DNA of 64,000 nucleotides from Flavobacterium anhuiense (GTDB lineage: Bacteria; Bacteroidota; Bacteroidia; Flavobacteriales; Flavobacteriaceae). The stretch spans positions 248,001 to 312,000 of the forward strand of contig NZ_JUIV01000002.1 in the NCBI RefSeq assembly GCF_004151235.1, written 5' to 3'. Positions 42,948 to 50,808 of the stretch are shown one piece after another. The position numbers and the translations under genes are program-made. The stretch's first letter is position 1, and every line of letters starts with the position of its first letter. The notes under the pieces were generated by a model. The model saw only the letters and a program-made list of their open reading frames with translations. It searched no databases and had not been told where the DNA came from.

Positions 42948-44084
42948 ATGCAGAGATTTGATGCCATTCGACCGTTTTATGATTCCGAAATAAATGAAGC
43001 ACTTCGTGGTGTGGTAAATCATCCGATGATGAAAACCATGATGAACTTTACTTTTCCGGATGTAGAAGATGAGGTTTGGAAGGAACAACTAAAGAAAACG
43101 CATTCTATTCGTGATTTTCAGTGCAATTTTATTTACAACACTATTCAGAAAGTTCTTGAAAAAAGTTCTGAAGGCCTTACAACTTCAGGTTTTGAAAAAT
43201 TAGAACCGAACACTTCTTATCTATTTATCTCAAATCACAGAGATATTCTTTTGGATACGACATTATTGAATGTTTGTTTATTCGAACATGGTTTAGTGAT
43301 GACAGCATCTGCAATTGGTGATAATTTGGTTAAAAAAGCTTTTTTGGCAACTTTAGCAAAATTGAATAGAAACTTCTTGGTTTTGAGAGGTTTGTCTCCT
43401 AGAGAAATGCTTCAAAGTTCAAAATTATTGTCTGAATATATGGGGCAATTACTGCTTCGCGAAAATCGTTCGGTTTGGATTGCTCAAAGAGAAGGAAGAA
43501 CAAAAGATGGAAACGACGAAACCAATCCAGGCGTTTTAAAAATGATCGGAATGGGTTCTGACGAAGAAAACTTAATGGATTATTTTAAGAAACTGAAAAT
43601 CGTTCCAGTTTCTATTTCTTACGAATATGATCCGACAGATGTTTTGAAAATGCCACAATTAATGGCAGAAGCAAACAACGAAGTTTACGTAAAAGATAAA
43701 AACGAAGATTTCATGACCATTTTAAGTGGAATTATGGGAACTAAAAAAAGAATCCATATTTCTGTTGGAGATGTTTTAGATACAGAAATCGATCAGATTG
43801 TGGCAGAAAATGATAATGTAAACAAACAAGTTCAGGCTTTGGCTCAAACAATTGATGATGTTATTTTGAAAAACTACCAATTGTGGCCAACTAATTTTAT
43901 TGCTTACGATATTTTAAACGAAACAAATCGATTTGCTGATAAGTATAAAGAAAGCGAAAAATCACTTTTTGAACGTCGTTTAGAAATGAGAATAGGAAGC
44001 GATAATCCTATTACAAGACAAGGATTTTTAGCTATGTACGCAAATCCTGTTGTCAACAAATTAAAATACCAAGATGTCATCTAA
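42948..44084 (+). CDS. PlsC-like glycerol-phosphate acyltransferase
   Basis: 378 residues. The acyltransferase block reads FISNHRDILLDTTLLN (about 93-108) and later WIAQREGRTKDGND (about 177-190), matching motifs I and III of PlsC-type enzymes that acylate lysophosphatidate or a related acceptor. The first motif has five rather than four residues between histidine and the second aspartate if H-x5-D is counted, although H-x-D is also possible. It is longer than typical PlsC (about 240), with N- and C-terminal extensions. Overlaps the asparaginase gene by 11 bases. Confidence 0.82.
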   Translation: MQRFDAIRPFYDSEINEALRGVVNHPMMKTMMNFTFPDVEDEVWKEQLKKTHSIRDFQCNFIYNTIQKVLEKSSEGLTTSGFEKLEPNTSYLFISNHRDILLDTTLLNVCLFEHGLVMTASAIGDNLVKKAFLATLAKLNRNFLVLRGLSPREMLQSSKLLSEYMGQLLLRENRSVWIAQREGRTKDGNDETNPGVLKMIGMGSDEENLMDYFKKLKIVPVSISYEYDPTDVLKMPQLMAEANNEVYVKDKNEDFMTILSGIMGTKKRIHISVGDVLDTEIDQIVAENDNVNKQVQALAQTIDDVILKNYQLWPTNFIAYDILNETNRFADKYKESEKSLFERRLEMRIGSDNPITRQGFLAMYANPVVNKLKYQDVI

Positions 44085-45102
44085 AGCAAAAATATTATTG
44101 GTTTATACCGGAGGAACTATCGGTATGAGCAAAGACTTTGAAACGGGCGCGCTTAAAGCGTTCAATTTTGGTAAATTAATTCAGAAAATTCCAGAAATTA
44201 AGCAATTGGACTGCGAAATTGAATCCATTTCGTTCGAACATCCAATAGATTCTTCAAATATGAATCCCGAAATGTGGACGAAGATTGCCACAATTATCGA
44301 GGAAAATTACAGCGCGTATGATGGATTTGTGGTGCTTCACGGTTCTGATACCATGTCGTATTCGGCTTCGGCATTGAGTTTTATGCTCGAGAATTTGGCA
44401 AAACCTGTTGTTTTTACCGGTTCGCAATTGCCAATTGGAGATTTGCGCACCGATGCAAAAGAAAACCTAATTACAGCAATTCAGATTGCCTCTCTTCAAG
44501 AAAACGGAAAACCGGTTATCACAGAAGTTTGTCTGTATTTTGAATATAAATTATATCGCGGAAACCGAACTTCAAAAGTAAATGCAGAGCATTTCAGAGC
44601 TTTTACAGCACCAAATTATCCTGAATTGGTAGAATCTGGTGTTCATTTAAAATTAAACAGACATTTATTTCTTCCTGTAAATAAAGATGCAAAACTGATC
44701 GTTCATAAAAAATTAGACAATCACGTTGCAATTATAAAAATGTTCCCAGGAATGAGCGAAATTGTTTTGGCTTCAATCCTTGCAACTAAAGGTTTAAGAG
44801 GAATTATTCTAGAAACTTACGGTTCTGGAAATGCTCCAACAGAAGATTGGTTTTTAAACCTAATAGAAAAAGCCATCAAATCTGGAATGCATATCGTAAA
44901 TGTAACCCAATGCTCAGGCGGAAGCGTAAACATGGGACAATATGAAACCAGTACAGCTTTGAAATCGTTAGGAGTTATTTCAGGAAAAGACATTACAACC
45001 GAAGCGGCAATTACCAAATTAATGTATTTGTTAGGGCATAATATTCCGCAAAACGAGTTTAAAGATATTTTTGAGACTGCGCTTCGCGGGGAAATATCTT
45101 AA
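44074..45102 (+). CDS. ansA: Type I (cytoplasmic) L-asparaginase
   Basis: 342 residues. The first catalytic threonine is in VYTGGTIGM (residues 10-18), the second block is VVLHGSDTMSYSASAL (about 88-103), with the nearby GSQLPIGDLRTDAKEN. No signal peptide, consistent with the cytoplasmic type I enzyme. It converts asparagine to aspartate and ammonia. The ATG lies within the end of the acyltransferase gene; a 16-bp terminator stem follows. Confidence 0.93.
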   Translation: MSSKAKILLVYTGGTIGMSKDFETGALKAFNFGKLIQKIPEIKQLDCEIESISFEHPIDSSNMNPEMWTKIATIIEENYSAYDGFVVLHGSDTMSYSASALSFMLENLAKPVVFTGSQLPIGDLRTDAKENLITAIQIASLQENGKPVITEVCLYFEYKLYRGNRTSKVNAEHFRAFTAPNYPELVESGVHLKLNRHLFLPVNKDAKLIVHKKLDNHVAIIKMFPGMSEIVLASILATKGLRGIILETYGSGNAPTEDWFLNLIEKAIKSGMHIVNVTQCSGGSVNMGQYETSTALKSLGVISGKDITTEAAITKLMYLLGHNIPQNEFKDIFETALRGEIS

Positions 45103-45120
45103 AGTTTAAATTTCAATATT

Positions 45121-45170
45121 AAAAAATCCCAAATTCCAACAAAATCTAAAGTTCGAATTTGGGATTTTTT
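45121..45170 (+). terminator. Rho-independent terminator of ansA
   Basis: 16-bp stem AAAAAATCCCAAATTC / GAATTTGGGATTTTTT with an 18-base loop. The GGAATTTGGGATTT word recurs at 30249 and 45288. Confidence 0.7.
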
Positions 45171-45304
45171 TATTGAAAATTTTTGCTTAATCACGCAGTT
45201 TGTTATTTCGACGAAGGAGAAATCTTCACAAGTAACACCGTTCCAATAAGCCAACTTTTACAGAAATGACACGATTACGGATAATTGGAATTTGGGATTT
45301 CCTT

Positions 45305-46546
45305 TTAAAACTTGGAATTTTTATAAGTAACTGGACAAGTTTCCAAATTTTCCGTTGATTTATGTTTTTTGTAATAGATATAAACCAGAACAGAAAGAAT
45401 ACAGATAACTCCCTGAATCGCAACCGTAGCTCTTACACCTAAAAAGTGAGAAACATACCCAATAATTAAACTTCCTACTGGAATCATTCCTTGGTATGCC
45501 ATCATATAATAGCTAATACTTCTGGAACGCATATTAACAGAGCTATGTGTTTGTATGTAGATATTAATAGATGAAGTTTGTCCCATCATTCCGATTCCGC
45601 TTAGAGTCATACAAAGCAAAGCAATTGTGATGCTGTTTGAAACGGCCAAAATAATTACACTAAAACCGAGAAGTAAACTTGCAGAAATCATCAATTTGCT
45701 CATATTTTCGGCAGATTTTAGATTGGCTAAATAAATTGCAGATAAAATAGAACCAATTCCGGCAGCGCTTTCAAACCAGCTGAAAGTTTGGGCGTTTCCG
45801 CTAAAAATATCTTTCGCAAAAACGGGCATCAAAGTATTAAAAGAAATTACGAATAAACTGCTGCAAGTTAGCATCAAGAGCATTCTTGCCATTTCAGCTT
45901 CTTTCTTTACGTAATCCAGTCCTTCAATAAGATCATCCAGCATTTTAAGCTTGTTTTCGGCTTTAACATGCGGTGTAATTTTCATTAGCATTAGCGAAAT
46001 TAAAACAGGCACATAACTCATAAAATTTCCGATAAAACAGATATCTTCTCCATATTGATGCAAGATGATTCCCGCAAGCGCAGGACCTGCAATTCTAGCA
46101 AAGTTGTTCATGGTGGAGTTAAGAGCGACTGCGTTTGGCAGATCTTCTTTATTGTCAACAATATCAATCATCATAGTCTGACGGCAGGTCATATCAAAAG
46201 CATTGATAATCCCTTGAATAAGACTCAAAGCAAGAATAAAATTGATATTATAAATTTTGAGATAAATCAGTAAAGCTAAAGTTCCTGCCTGCAGCATTGC
46301 TAAAGACTGCAGTACCATCATAGCGCGGTGTCTGTCGTAACGTCCAATAATACTTCCTGCCAGAGGAGCGAGAAACAGAGACGGAATCATACTTAAAAAA
46401 GTGGCTAAACCTAATAAAAATACAGATCCCGTAATACTGTAAACCATCCAGCTTACTGCTGTTTTCTGCATCCAGGTCCCAATAACTGATACAGATTGAC
46501 CGTAGAAAAATAATTTGAAATTTTTTGATTTTAAGGCTTTAAACAT
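45305..46546 (-). CDS. MFS transporter (EntS/MFS_3 type)
   Basis: 413 residues with 12 predicted helices. The N-terminal word KSKNFKLFFYGQSVSVIGTW and the motif SLFLAPLAGSIIGRYDRHRAM place it in the MFS_3 group that includes the enterobactin exporter EntS. Substrate unknown. Divergent from the LysR gene, with a shared 90-base intergenic region carrying a dyad; the regulator probably controls it. Confidence 0.88.
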   Translation of the reverse strand: MFKALKSKNFKLFFYGQSVSVIGTWMQKTAVSWMVYSITGSVFLLGLATFLSMIPSLFLAPLAGSIIGRYDRHRAMMVLQSLAMLQAGTLALLIYLKIYNINFILALSLIQGIINAFDMTCRQTMMIDIVDNKEDLPNAVALNSTMNNFARIAGPALAGIILHQYGEDICFIGNFMSYVPVLISLMLMKITPHVKAENKLKMLDDLIEGLDYVKKEAEMARMLLMLTCSSLFVISFNTLMPVFAKDIFSGNAQTFSWFESAAGIGSILSAIYLANLKSAENMSKLMISASLLLGFSVIILAVSNSITIALLCMTLSGIGMMGQTSSINIYIQTHSSVNMRSRSISYYMMAYQGMIPVGSLIIGYVSHFLGVRATVAIQGVICILSVLVYIYYKKHKSTENLETCPVTYKNSKF

Positions 46547-46603
46547 GACTCTAAATATTTAATACAAAGGTCGGGATTATGATAGCATTAGAAAAATTAA
46601 TAA

Positions 46604-46627
46604 TTTTACTGATAATAAGTAGTAAAA
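46604..46627. promoter_or_regulatory. Candidate LysR-regulator operator
   Basis: Dyad TTTTACT-N10-AGTAAAA in the intergenic region of the divergent MFS and lysR genes, 9 bases before the lysR ATG. Position and dyad form fit LysR autoregulation. Confidence 0.5.
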
Positions 46628-46636
46628 CTTATCAAT

Positions 46637-47506
46637 ATGGAAATATATCAACTGCAATATTTTATCAAAACTGCTGAAGTATTGCACTTTACAAAAGCAG
46701 CAGAACTCTGTTTTGTAACACAATCGGGACTTTCACAGCAAATAAAAAAACTGGAAGAAGAACTTGGAATGCCATTGTTTAAGCGAGTTGGAAAGAAAGT
46801 TCAACTGACAGAAGCTGGTGCTGTTTTTCTAATTCATGCCAAAAAAGTGGTCGAAAATGTAGAAAACGGAAAACAGGCCATTGAGGATTTAAACGAAATG
46901 ATTGGCGGAGAACTCCGAATTGGCGTAACGTACATTTTCGGGCTACTGATTTTGCCTGTTGTAAATGCATTTGCCAAAAGATACCAGAATTTGAGGATAA
47001 TTGTAGAATACGGTACTTCAGAAGCTTTAGAGCAAAAACTGATTAATAATGAATTGGATTTAGTTTTAGTTATTTCGTCACACGAAATTGGCGCTCCAAT
47101 TCAAAAAGTACCTTTGTTTACTTCAAATATGGTCATGGCAGTTTCTAAAAATCATGCTTTAGCCCATTTAGACAAAATGCCTTTCAAGAAAATAGAAGAG
47201 ATTCCGCTGATATTGCCTGGAAAAGGATCAAATTCTCGTGAATATGTTGAAGAACTGTTTCAGAAGTTTAACATGAAACCTAAAATTTCGATAGAACTGC
47301 AATCCATTCACGCTTTACTGCAAATGGTTGAAAATAGCGATTGGGCAACCATTGTGGCCGAAAAAGCACTAAAAAACTGGGATAGTTTAAAAGCCATTCA
47401 GATTACGGGAGTTTCTACAAAAAGAGAATCTTATATGCTCACGATGGGTGGTTACCAGAAAAAGGCTGTAAAATTGTTTATGGAAGAATTTAAGAAAAGC
47501 ATTTAA
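46637..47506 (+). CDS. LysR family transcriptional regulator
   Basis: 289 residues: N-terminal winged HTH (FIKTAEVLHFTKAAELCFVTQSGLSQQIKKLEEELG, in pieces 8-43) and a type-2 periplasmic-binding-like effector domain (about 90-289). It resembles CynR/OxyR-size regulators. Divergent from an MFS transporter with a dyad between the two. Effector unknown. Confidence 0.93.
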   Translation: MEIYQLQYFIKTAEVLHFTKAAELCFVTQSGLSQQIKKLEEELGMPLFKRVGKKVQLTEAGAVFLIHAKKVVENVENGKQAIEDLNEMIGGELRIGVTYIFGLLILPVVNAFAKRYQNLRIIVEYGTSEALEQKLINNELDLVLVISSHEIGAPIQKVPLFTSNMVMAVSKNHALAHLDKMPFKKIEEIPLILPGKGSNSREYVEELFQKFNMKPKISIELQSIHALLQMVENSDWATIVAEKALKNWDSLKAIQITGVSTKRESYMLTMGGYQKKAVKLFMEEFKKSI

Positions 47507-47566
47507 AGTTACTTTGATTTTACTTTTGTAAAGTCAGTTTTTTTTGTGTTATTTGCAGACCAAAAT

Positions 47567-47653
47567 AGAGAGGTGTCCGAGTGGTTTAAGGAGCTAGCCT
47601 GGAAAGCTAGTATATGGGTAACTGTATCGAGGGTTCGAATCCCTTCTTCTCTG
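47567..47653 (+). tRNA. tRNA-Ser (anticodon GGA)
   Basis: 87-base tRNA with a long variable arm, as in serine tRNAs. Acceptor AGAGAGG / CTTCTCT (one G-T), anticodon stem-loop CTAGC-CTGGAAA-GCTAG with anticodon GGA, T-loop TTCGAAT. Discriminator G is followed by encoded CA only. It reads UCC and UCU codons. A promoter candidate is TTTG (47525-47528), 19 bases, GTTATTTG (47548-47555), about 12 bases before the gene. Confidence 0.95.
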
Positions 47654-47677
47654 CAAATTTTCAATTAAAATAATACC

Positions 47678-47705
47678 AAACCTCGAAATGTATATTTCGA
47701 GGTTT
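47678..47705 (+). terminator. Rho-independent terminator of tRNA-Ser
   Basis: 12-bp perfect stem AAACCTCGAAAT / ATTTCGAGGTTT, loop GTAT, then T7. The 226 bases from the tRNA end to 47880 hold nothing else that I can identify. Confidence 0.88.
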
Positions 47706-47879
47706 TTTTATTAATTGTCTCTATTGCCAAATTATAAATTACAATACCACACGTCCAAAAAACTTATTGAACAAAAACTTTGGGCAATTTCGATTTTATA
47801 ATATTTGAATGGGAAAATCAGCGGCAATTAATTTCAGGATTATATTATTACGAACACCTTTCGAAAAATCTGTCAAACA

Positions 47880-48468
47880 ATGTCTCAAAAATTTAAAAAT
47901 AAATATCGAATTCCATCTTCGCGATTGCAAAATTGGGATTATGGTGCAAAAGGTGCTTATTTTATAACTATTTGTACCCAAAATAGGGAATGTTATTTTG
48001 GAGATATTATTGATTCTAAATTGGAGGCATCGGAATTAGGAATATTGGCAGAAAAATATTGGTTAGATATTCCAAAACATTTTCCGTATGTCGAATTGGG
48101 TAATTTTGTAATTATGCCAAATCACGTTCATGGGATTTTAATTATTGATAAAAACGCATCGGTTTCGGGTAGAGACGCGATTATTCGCGTCTCTACCCGA
48201 AACAATATATAAAATAGGTGGTTTTGTCGGAAATAAAAACCCCATGTTGCACGATAATATTTCGAGAATTATAAGATGGTATAAAGGAAGATGTTCTTTT
48301 GAGATGAAAAAAATACATGCTGATTTCGGTTGGCAACCGCGTTTTCATGATCATATCATTAGAAATGAAAAATCTTTTGAAACCATACAAAATTATATAG
48401 AAAACAATCCGTTGAATTGGAATAAAGACAAATTTTATGGAAAATTAAACCAAAACAATCCGAAATAA
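47880..48468 (+). pseudogene. REP-associated tyrosine transposase (RAYT, IS200-like), frameshifted
   Basis: Two overlapping frames make one gene. The first (47880-48212) has the start MSQKFKNKYRIPSSRLQNWD, the TICTQNRECYF block and the HUH metal-binding motif FVIMPNHVHGILII. The second (from about 48200, frame +1, to 48468) has the GGFVGNKNPMLHDN region, RIIRWYKGR, GWQPRFHDHIIRNEKSF and the catalytic tyrosine in IQNYIENNPLNW. The frame change falls exactly at a 42-base hairpin of the REP type (48162-48203), absent from family members as I know them. An insert of 3n+1 bases explains it. The domain is otherwise complete. Single-strand DNA transposases of this group act on REP hairpins. Confidence 0.85.
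48162..48203. repeat. REP-like hairpin inside the transposase gene
   Basis: 19-bp perfect stem around GTAGAGACGCGA-TTAT-TCGCGTCTCTAC, loop TTAT. The core matches the hairpin directly downstream of the gene (48472-48497). Confidence 0.9.
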
Positions 48469-48470
48469 CG

Positions 48471-48568
48471 GTAGAGACGCGATTCATCGCGTCTCTATTT
48501 TTAAAGAGATTCATCGCGTCTCGATTTTTTTAGAGAGATTAATTGCGGCTCTATTTTTAAAGAGATTA
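48471..48568. repeat. REP-like hairpins downstream of the transposase gene
   Basis: An intact copy, TAGAGACGCGA-TTCA-TCGCGTCTCTA (48472-48497), then decayed copies AAAGAGATTCATCGCGTCTCG (about 48503-48523), TAGAGAGATTAATTGCGGCTCTA (48531-48553) and AAAGAGATTATT (48559-48570). The copies lose bases step by step away from the gene. Past this, 48570-48750 has only AT-rich sequence with a short open fragment of about 31 codons that I cannot identify. Confidence 0.85.
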
Positions 48569-48758
48569 TTCAATTAAAAATAGAATCAGTTTTGAAGATA
48601 TTGATTTAGAACAAAAAGAATTTGATAATTATAATCAAAACATCTTGATTTATCAGATTTTGCTAAAAATCTAAAAAAAGAAAAAATCACAAACACATAG
48701 TCCTAAAAAGTTATTTTCAAAATACGGTTTCCCACATTATTTTATTCTAGAAATATTA

Positions 48759-48766
48759 TATATTTG
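48759..48766 (+). promoter_or_regulatory. -7 element of the speD-like operon
   Basis: TATATTTG, a perfect TAnnTTTG 25 bases before the ATG at 48792. No TTTG box at 19-21 bases upstream. Confidence 0.5.
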
Positions 48767-48791
48767 GCTCCTGTGTAATATAAATAACTTA

Positions 48792-49154
48792 ATGGATTTA
48801 CCTCCTTATTCGCCAGGATTGCATAAACTGGTTACGCTACATGTCGACGAAATTTCTAAGCTTACCAACAGCAAAGGCTTTGTTGCAGTTACCAATTCCA
48901 TTTTAGAAAAATATGATCTTGAGAAAGTTGGCGTTGTGGTGCATGACTTCGAGAATAATAGTTTCACGATTTCCTACTGCCTAAAAGAATCGCATATTTG
49001 TATACACACTTGGCCAGAATACAATCAGTTGACTTTGGACGTTTATTTGTGCAATTATCTTCAGGATAACTCGCATAAAGTGCGTGCCGTTATGGCCGAT
49101 TATATTGCCTATTTTGAAGCAGAAATTATTAAAGATTTTGAAATTAACCGATAA
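48792..49154 (+). CDS. speD: S-adenosylmethionine decarboxylase-like protein
   Basis: 120 residues of the prokaryotic AdoMet decarboxylase (SpeD) fold. The self-cleavage site is present: KESHICIHTWPEY, with the E-S pair that would yield the pyruvoyl serine, the processing histidine of IHTWPE, and the catalytic cysteine in LDVYLCNYL. So the active form should be a pyruvoyl enzyme that makes decarboxylated AdoMet, the aminopropyl donor. First gene of a seven-gene overlapping operon that also has an aminopropyltransferase. No arginine or ornithine decarboxylase gene is nearby, so the acceptor may not be putrescine. Confidence 0.85.
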   Translation: MDLPPYSPGLHKLVTLHVDEISKLTNSKGFVAVTNSILEKYDLEKVGVVVHDFENNSFTISYCLKESHICIHTWPEYNQLTLDVYLCNYLQDNSHKVRAVMADYIAYFEAEIIKDFEINR

Positions 49155-49157
49155 GAT

Positions 49158-50393
49158 ATGAAGATTCCTTGTTATATCTGTGATATCGAAACCGAATTAG
49201 ATGTTGATTTTGAAGTAGTCAATTTTGTCTGTCCGCATTGTCAGACTTTATATGCTACTGATAAAGATGGGCAATTTCGCCAAAGATCTCAATATAAAAA
49301 TATTTATTTTGCATGTCCGCTTGTAATTGGCGAAGTTGGAAATTTTAGAGGAAGCGAATATAAAGTTACCGGAATTCTAAGAAAGAATATTCATCCCGAT
49401 TTTGATTGGATTGAATTTATACTTCAAAACGACGCTAAAGAGTTTATCTATCTTTCGGTTTCTAATGGACACTGGATGATGTTAAGAGAAATGGAGGAAA
49501 CTTTTGTCGTTCATGATCATCCCAAAGTATTAGACCACGAAGGAGTGTATTTTGATATATTTGAATATTCTGATGCTGAAATTATAAATGCAAAAGGATT
49601 TTTTGATTTTGAACTTCCTCAAAACAAATTAATTCATTTAGTTGAATATATCAATCCTCCAAACATCATTTCTGTAGAAAGAATGAATGGCGTCGAAATA
49701 GCCTATTATGGAGAGTATGTTAATAAAAGCGAGATCAAAAAAGCATTTCCACAGGCTGTGCTTCCGTATCAGACAGGGACAAATATGATTCAGCCTTTTC
49801 CATTTCATATAAAAAATACAGCTATTATTTTCTGTCTCATTGCTCTGTTGATTCTTATTACGAATTGGTTTATTTACAGAGATCAGGTAGAACAGCAGGT
49901 TTTCTCGAAAACTATGAAATTTACCGAGTTTGACAATAAAGAAATTACAAGCGAAAGTTTTGTGCTTAATGGAGGCTCGTCGCCTATGACAATAAAAGTT
50001 TCTACAGGTGTTGATAATTCCTGGGCAAATGTAAATGTGGCTTTGATCAACGAAGAAACAAATGACGAAATTTATGCCAATAAAGACATCGAATATTACC
50101 ACGGCTATTCTGATGGCGAATCTTGGACAGAAGGAAGTTCTGTTGAAAAATTTAATATTTGCGGTGTAAAATCTGGTAAATATCATCTTTTGATTACACC
50201 TCTTAAAGCACCAGAAGATTTGACCAATACTGAAATGCAGGTTACAGCAGTCTGGAATCAGCCCTCTAGCCGTAATGCTTGGTTTGTAATTCTTTTTATG
50301 GCGGGTATATTTGCGGTGATCTATTTCTTTAAGTATCAATCTGAAAAAAACCGATGGGCAGACAGCTCTTATTCTCCTTATCCTGAAAATTAA
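49158..50393 (+). CDS. Zinc-ribbon membrane protein, DUF4178-like
   Basis: 411 residues: a zinc ribbon (C5-x2-C8 and C25-x2-C28), a beta-rich cytosolic domain that fits DUF4178 (about 55-210, with words such as YKVTGILRKN and WMMLREME), a first transmembrane helix (about 222-240), an extracytoplasmic beta domain (about 250-370, YYHGYSDGESWTEGSS), and a second helix (about 374-393). It follows speD by three bases. DUF4178 genes are known to sit with DUF350 and spermidine-synthase-like genes. The role may be as scaffold of a membrane complex. Confidence 0.65.
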   Translation: MKIPCYICDIETELDVDFEVVNFVCPHCQTLYATDKDGQFRQRSQYKNIYFACPLVIGEVGNFRGSEYKVTGILRKNIHPDFDWIEFILQNDAKEFIYLSVSNGHWMMLREMEETFVVHDHPKVLDHEGVYFDIFEYSDAEIINAKGFFDFELPQNKLIHLVEYINPPNIISVERMNGVEIAYYGEYVNKSEIKKAFPQAVLPYQTGTNMIQPFPFHIKNTAIIFCLIALLILITNWFIYRDQVEQQVFSKTMKFTEFDNKEITSESFVLNGGSSPMTIKVSTGVDNSWANVNVALINEETNDEIYANKDIEYYHGYSDGESWTEGSSVEKFNICGVKSGKYHLLITPLKAPEDLTNTEMQVTAVWNQPSSRNAWFVILFMAGIFAVIYFFKYQSEKNRWADSSYSPYPEN

Positions 50394-50394
50394 C

Positions 50395-50580
50395 ATGAAG
50401 AAAATATCTGATTTTATACTGCAAAATTTAGCTCCTTTCATAATTGGAGTTTTTTGCTTTGGCGTTTATATGTATTTTACTCTTGCAGGAAACAGAATCT
50501 GCGATTGTGAAACTACAGAAAGCTACCGATCAACAACGAGCGGAAGCCGTTCATCGTACAATCATTTTTACCACAAATAA
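50395..50580 (+). CDS. Small single-pass membrane protein
   Basis: 61 residues: one hydrophobic helix (about 12-31, LAPFIIGVFCFGVYMYFTLA), a CDC pair just after it, and a Ser/Tyr-rich tail. The start is one base past the stop of the previous gene, and it ends 12 bases before the DUF350 gene. No family recognised. Its place in a compact operon and normal codon use favour a real gene. Confidence 0.65.
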   Translation: MKKISDFILQNLAPFIIGVFCFGVYMYFTLAGNRICDCETTESYRSTTSGSRSSYNHFYHK

Positions 50581-50592
50581 AAACTATCAAAT

Positions 50593-50808
50593 ATGGAATT
50601 ATTTCACGCACAGCCAATAGTAAACTCAATTCTTTATTCTTTTTTAGGAATTGTAATCTTATTAATCGGCTATTATATTATTGAAAAACTGACTCCGGAA
50701 AATACTTGGAAAGAAGTTGTAGAAAAAAATAATGTTGCTGTTGCCATTGTTTTGGCAGCATTTATCATCGGGATTTCCATGATTATTAGTGCCGCAATTC
50801 ATGGGTAA
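50593..50808 (+). CDS. DUF350-like (YjfL-type) membrane protein
   Basis: 71 residues with two helices (about 10-27 and 48-68), separated by a polar loop with NTWKEVVEKNNVAVAIVLAA in the middle. The word KNNVAVAIVLAAFIIGIS is typical of DUF350, whose usual form has two such units (about 130 residues); here there is one, so it may work as a dimer. It overlaps the aminopropyltransferase gene by 8 bases (ATGGGTAA). Confidence 0.75.
   Translation: MELFHAQPIVNSILYSFLGIVILLIGYYIIEKLTPENTWKEVVEKNNVAVAIVLAAFIIGISMIISAAIHG

Noticed and set aside
48570..48700. Short open fragment of about 31 codons downstream of the REP units
   Set aside because: Stops in frame directly upstream, no start codon and no recognised domain; could be a gene remnant but not supportable.
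49638..50441. 267-codon ORF on the minus strand opposite the DUF4178-like gene
   Set aside because: Antisense to a gene with clear domain structure; its product is rich in Cys, Phe and Ile, as expected for a shadow frame of AT-rich coding sequence.
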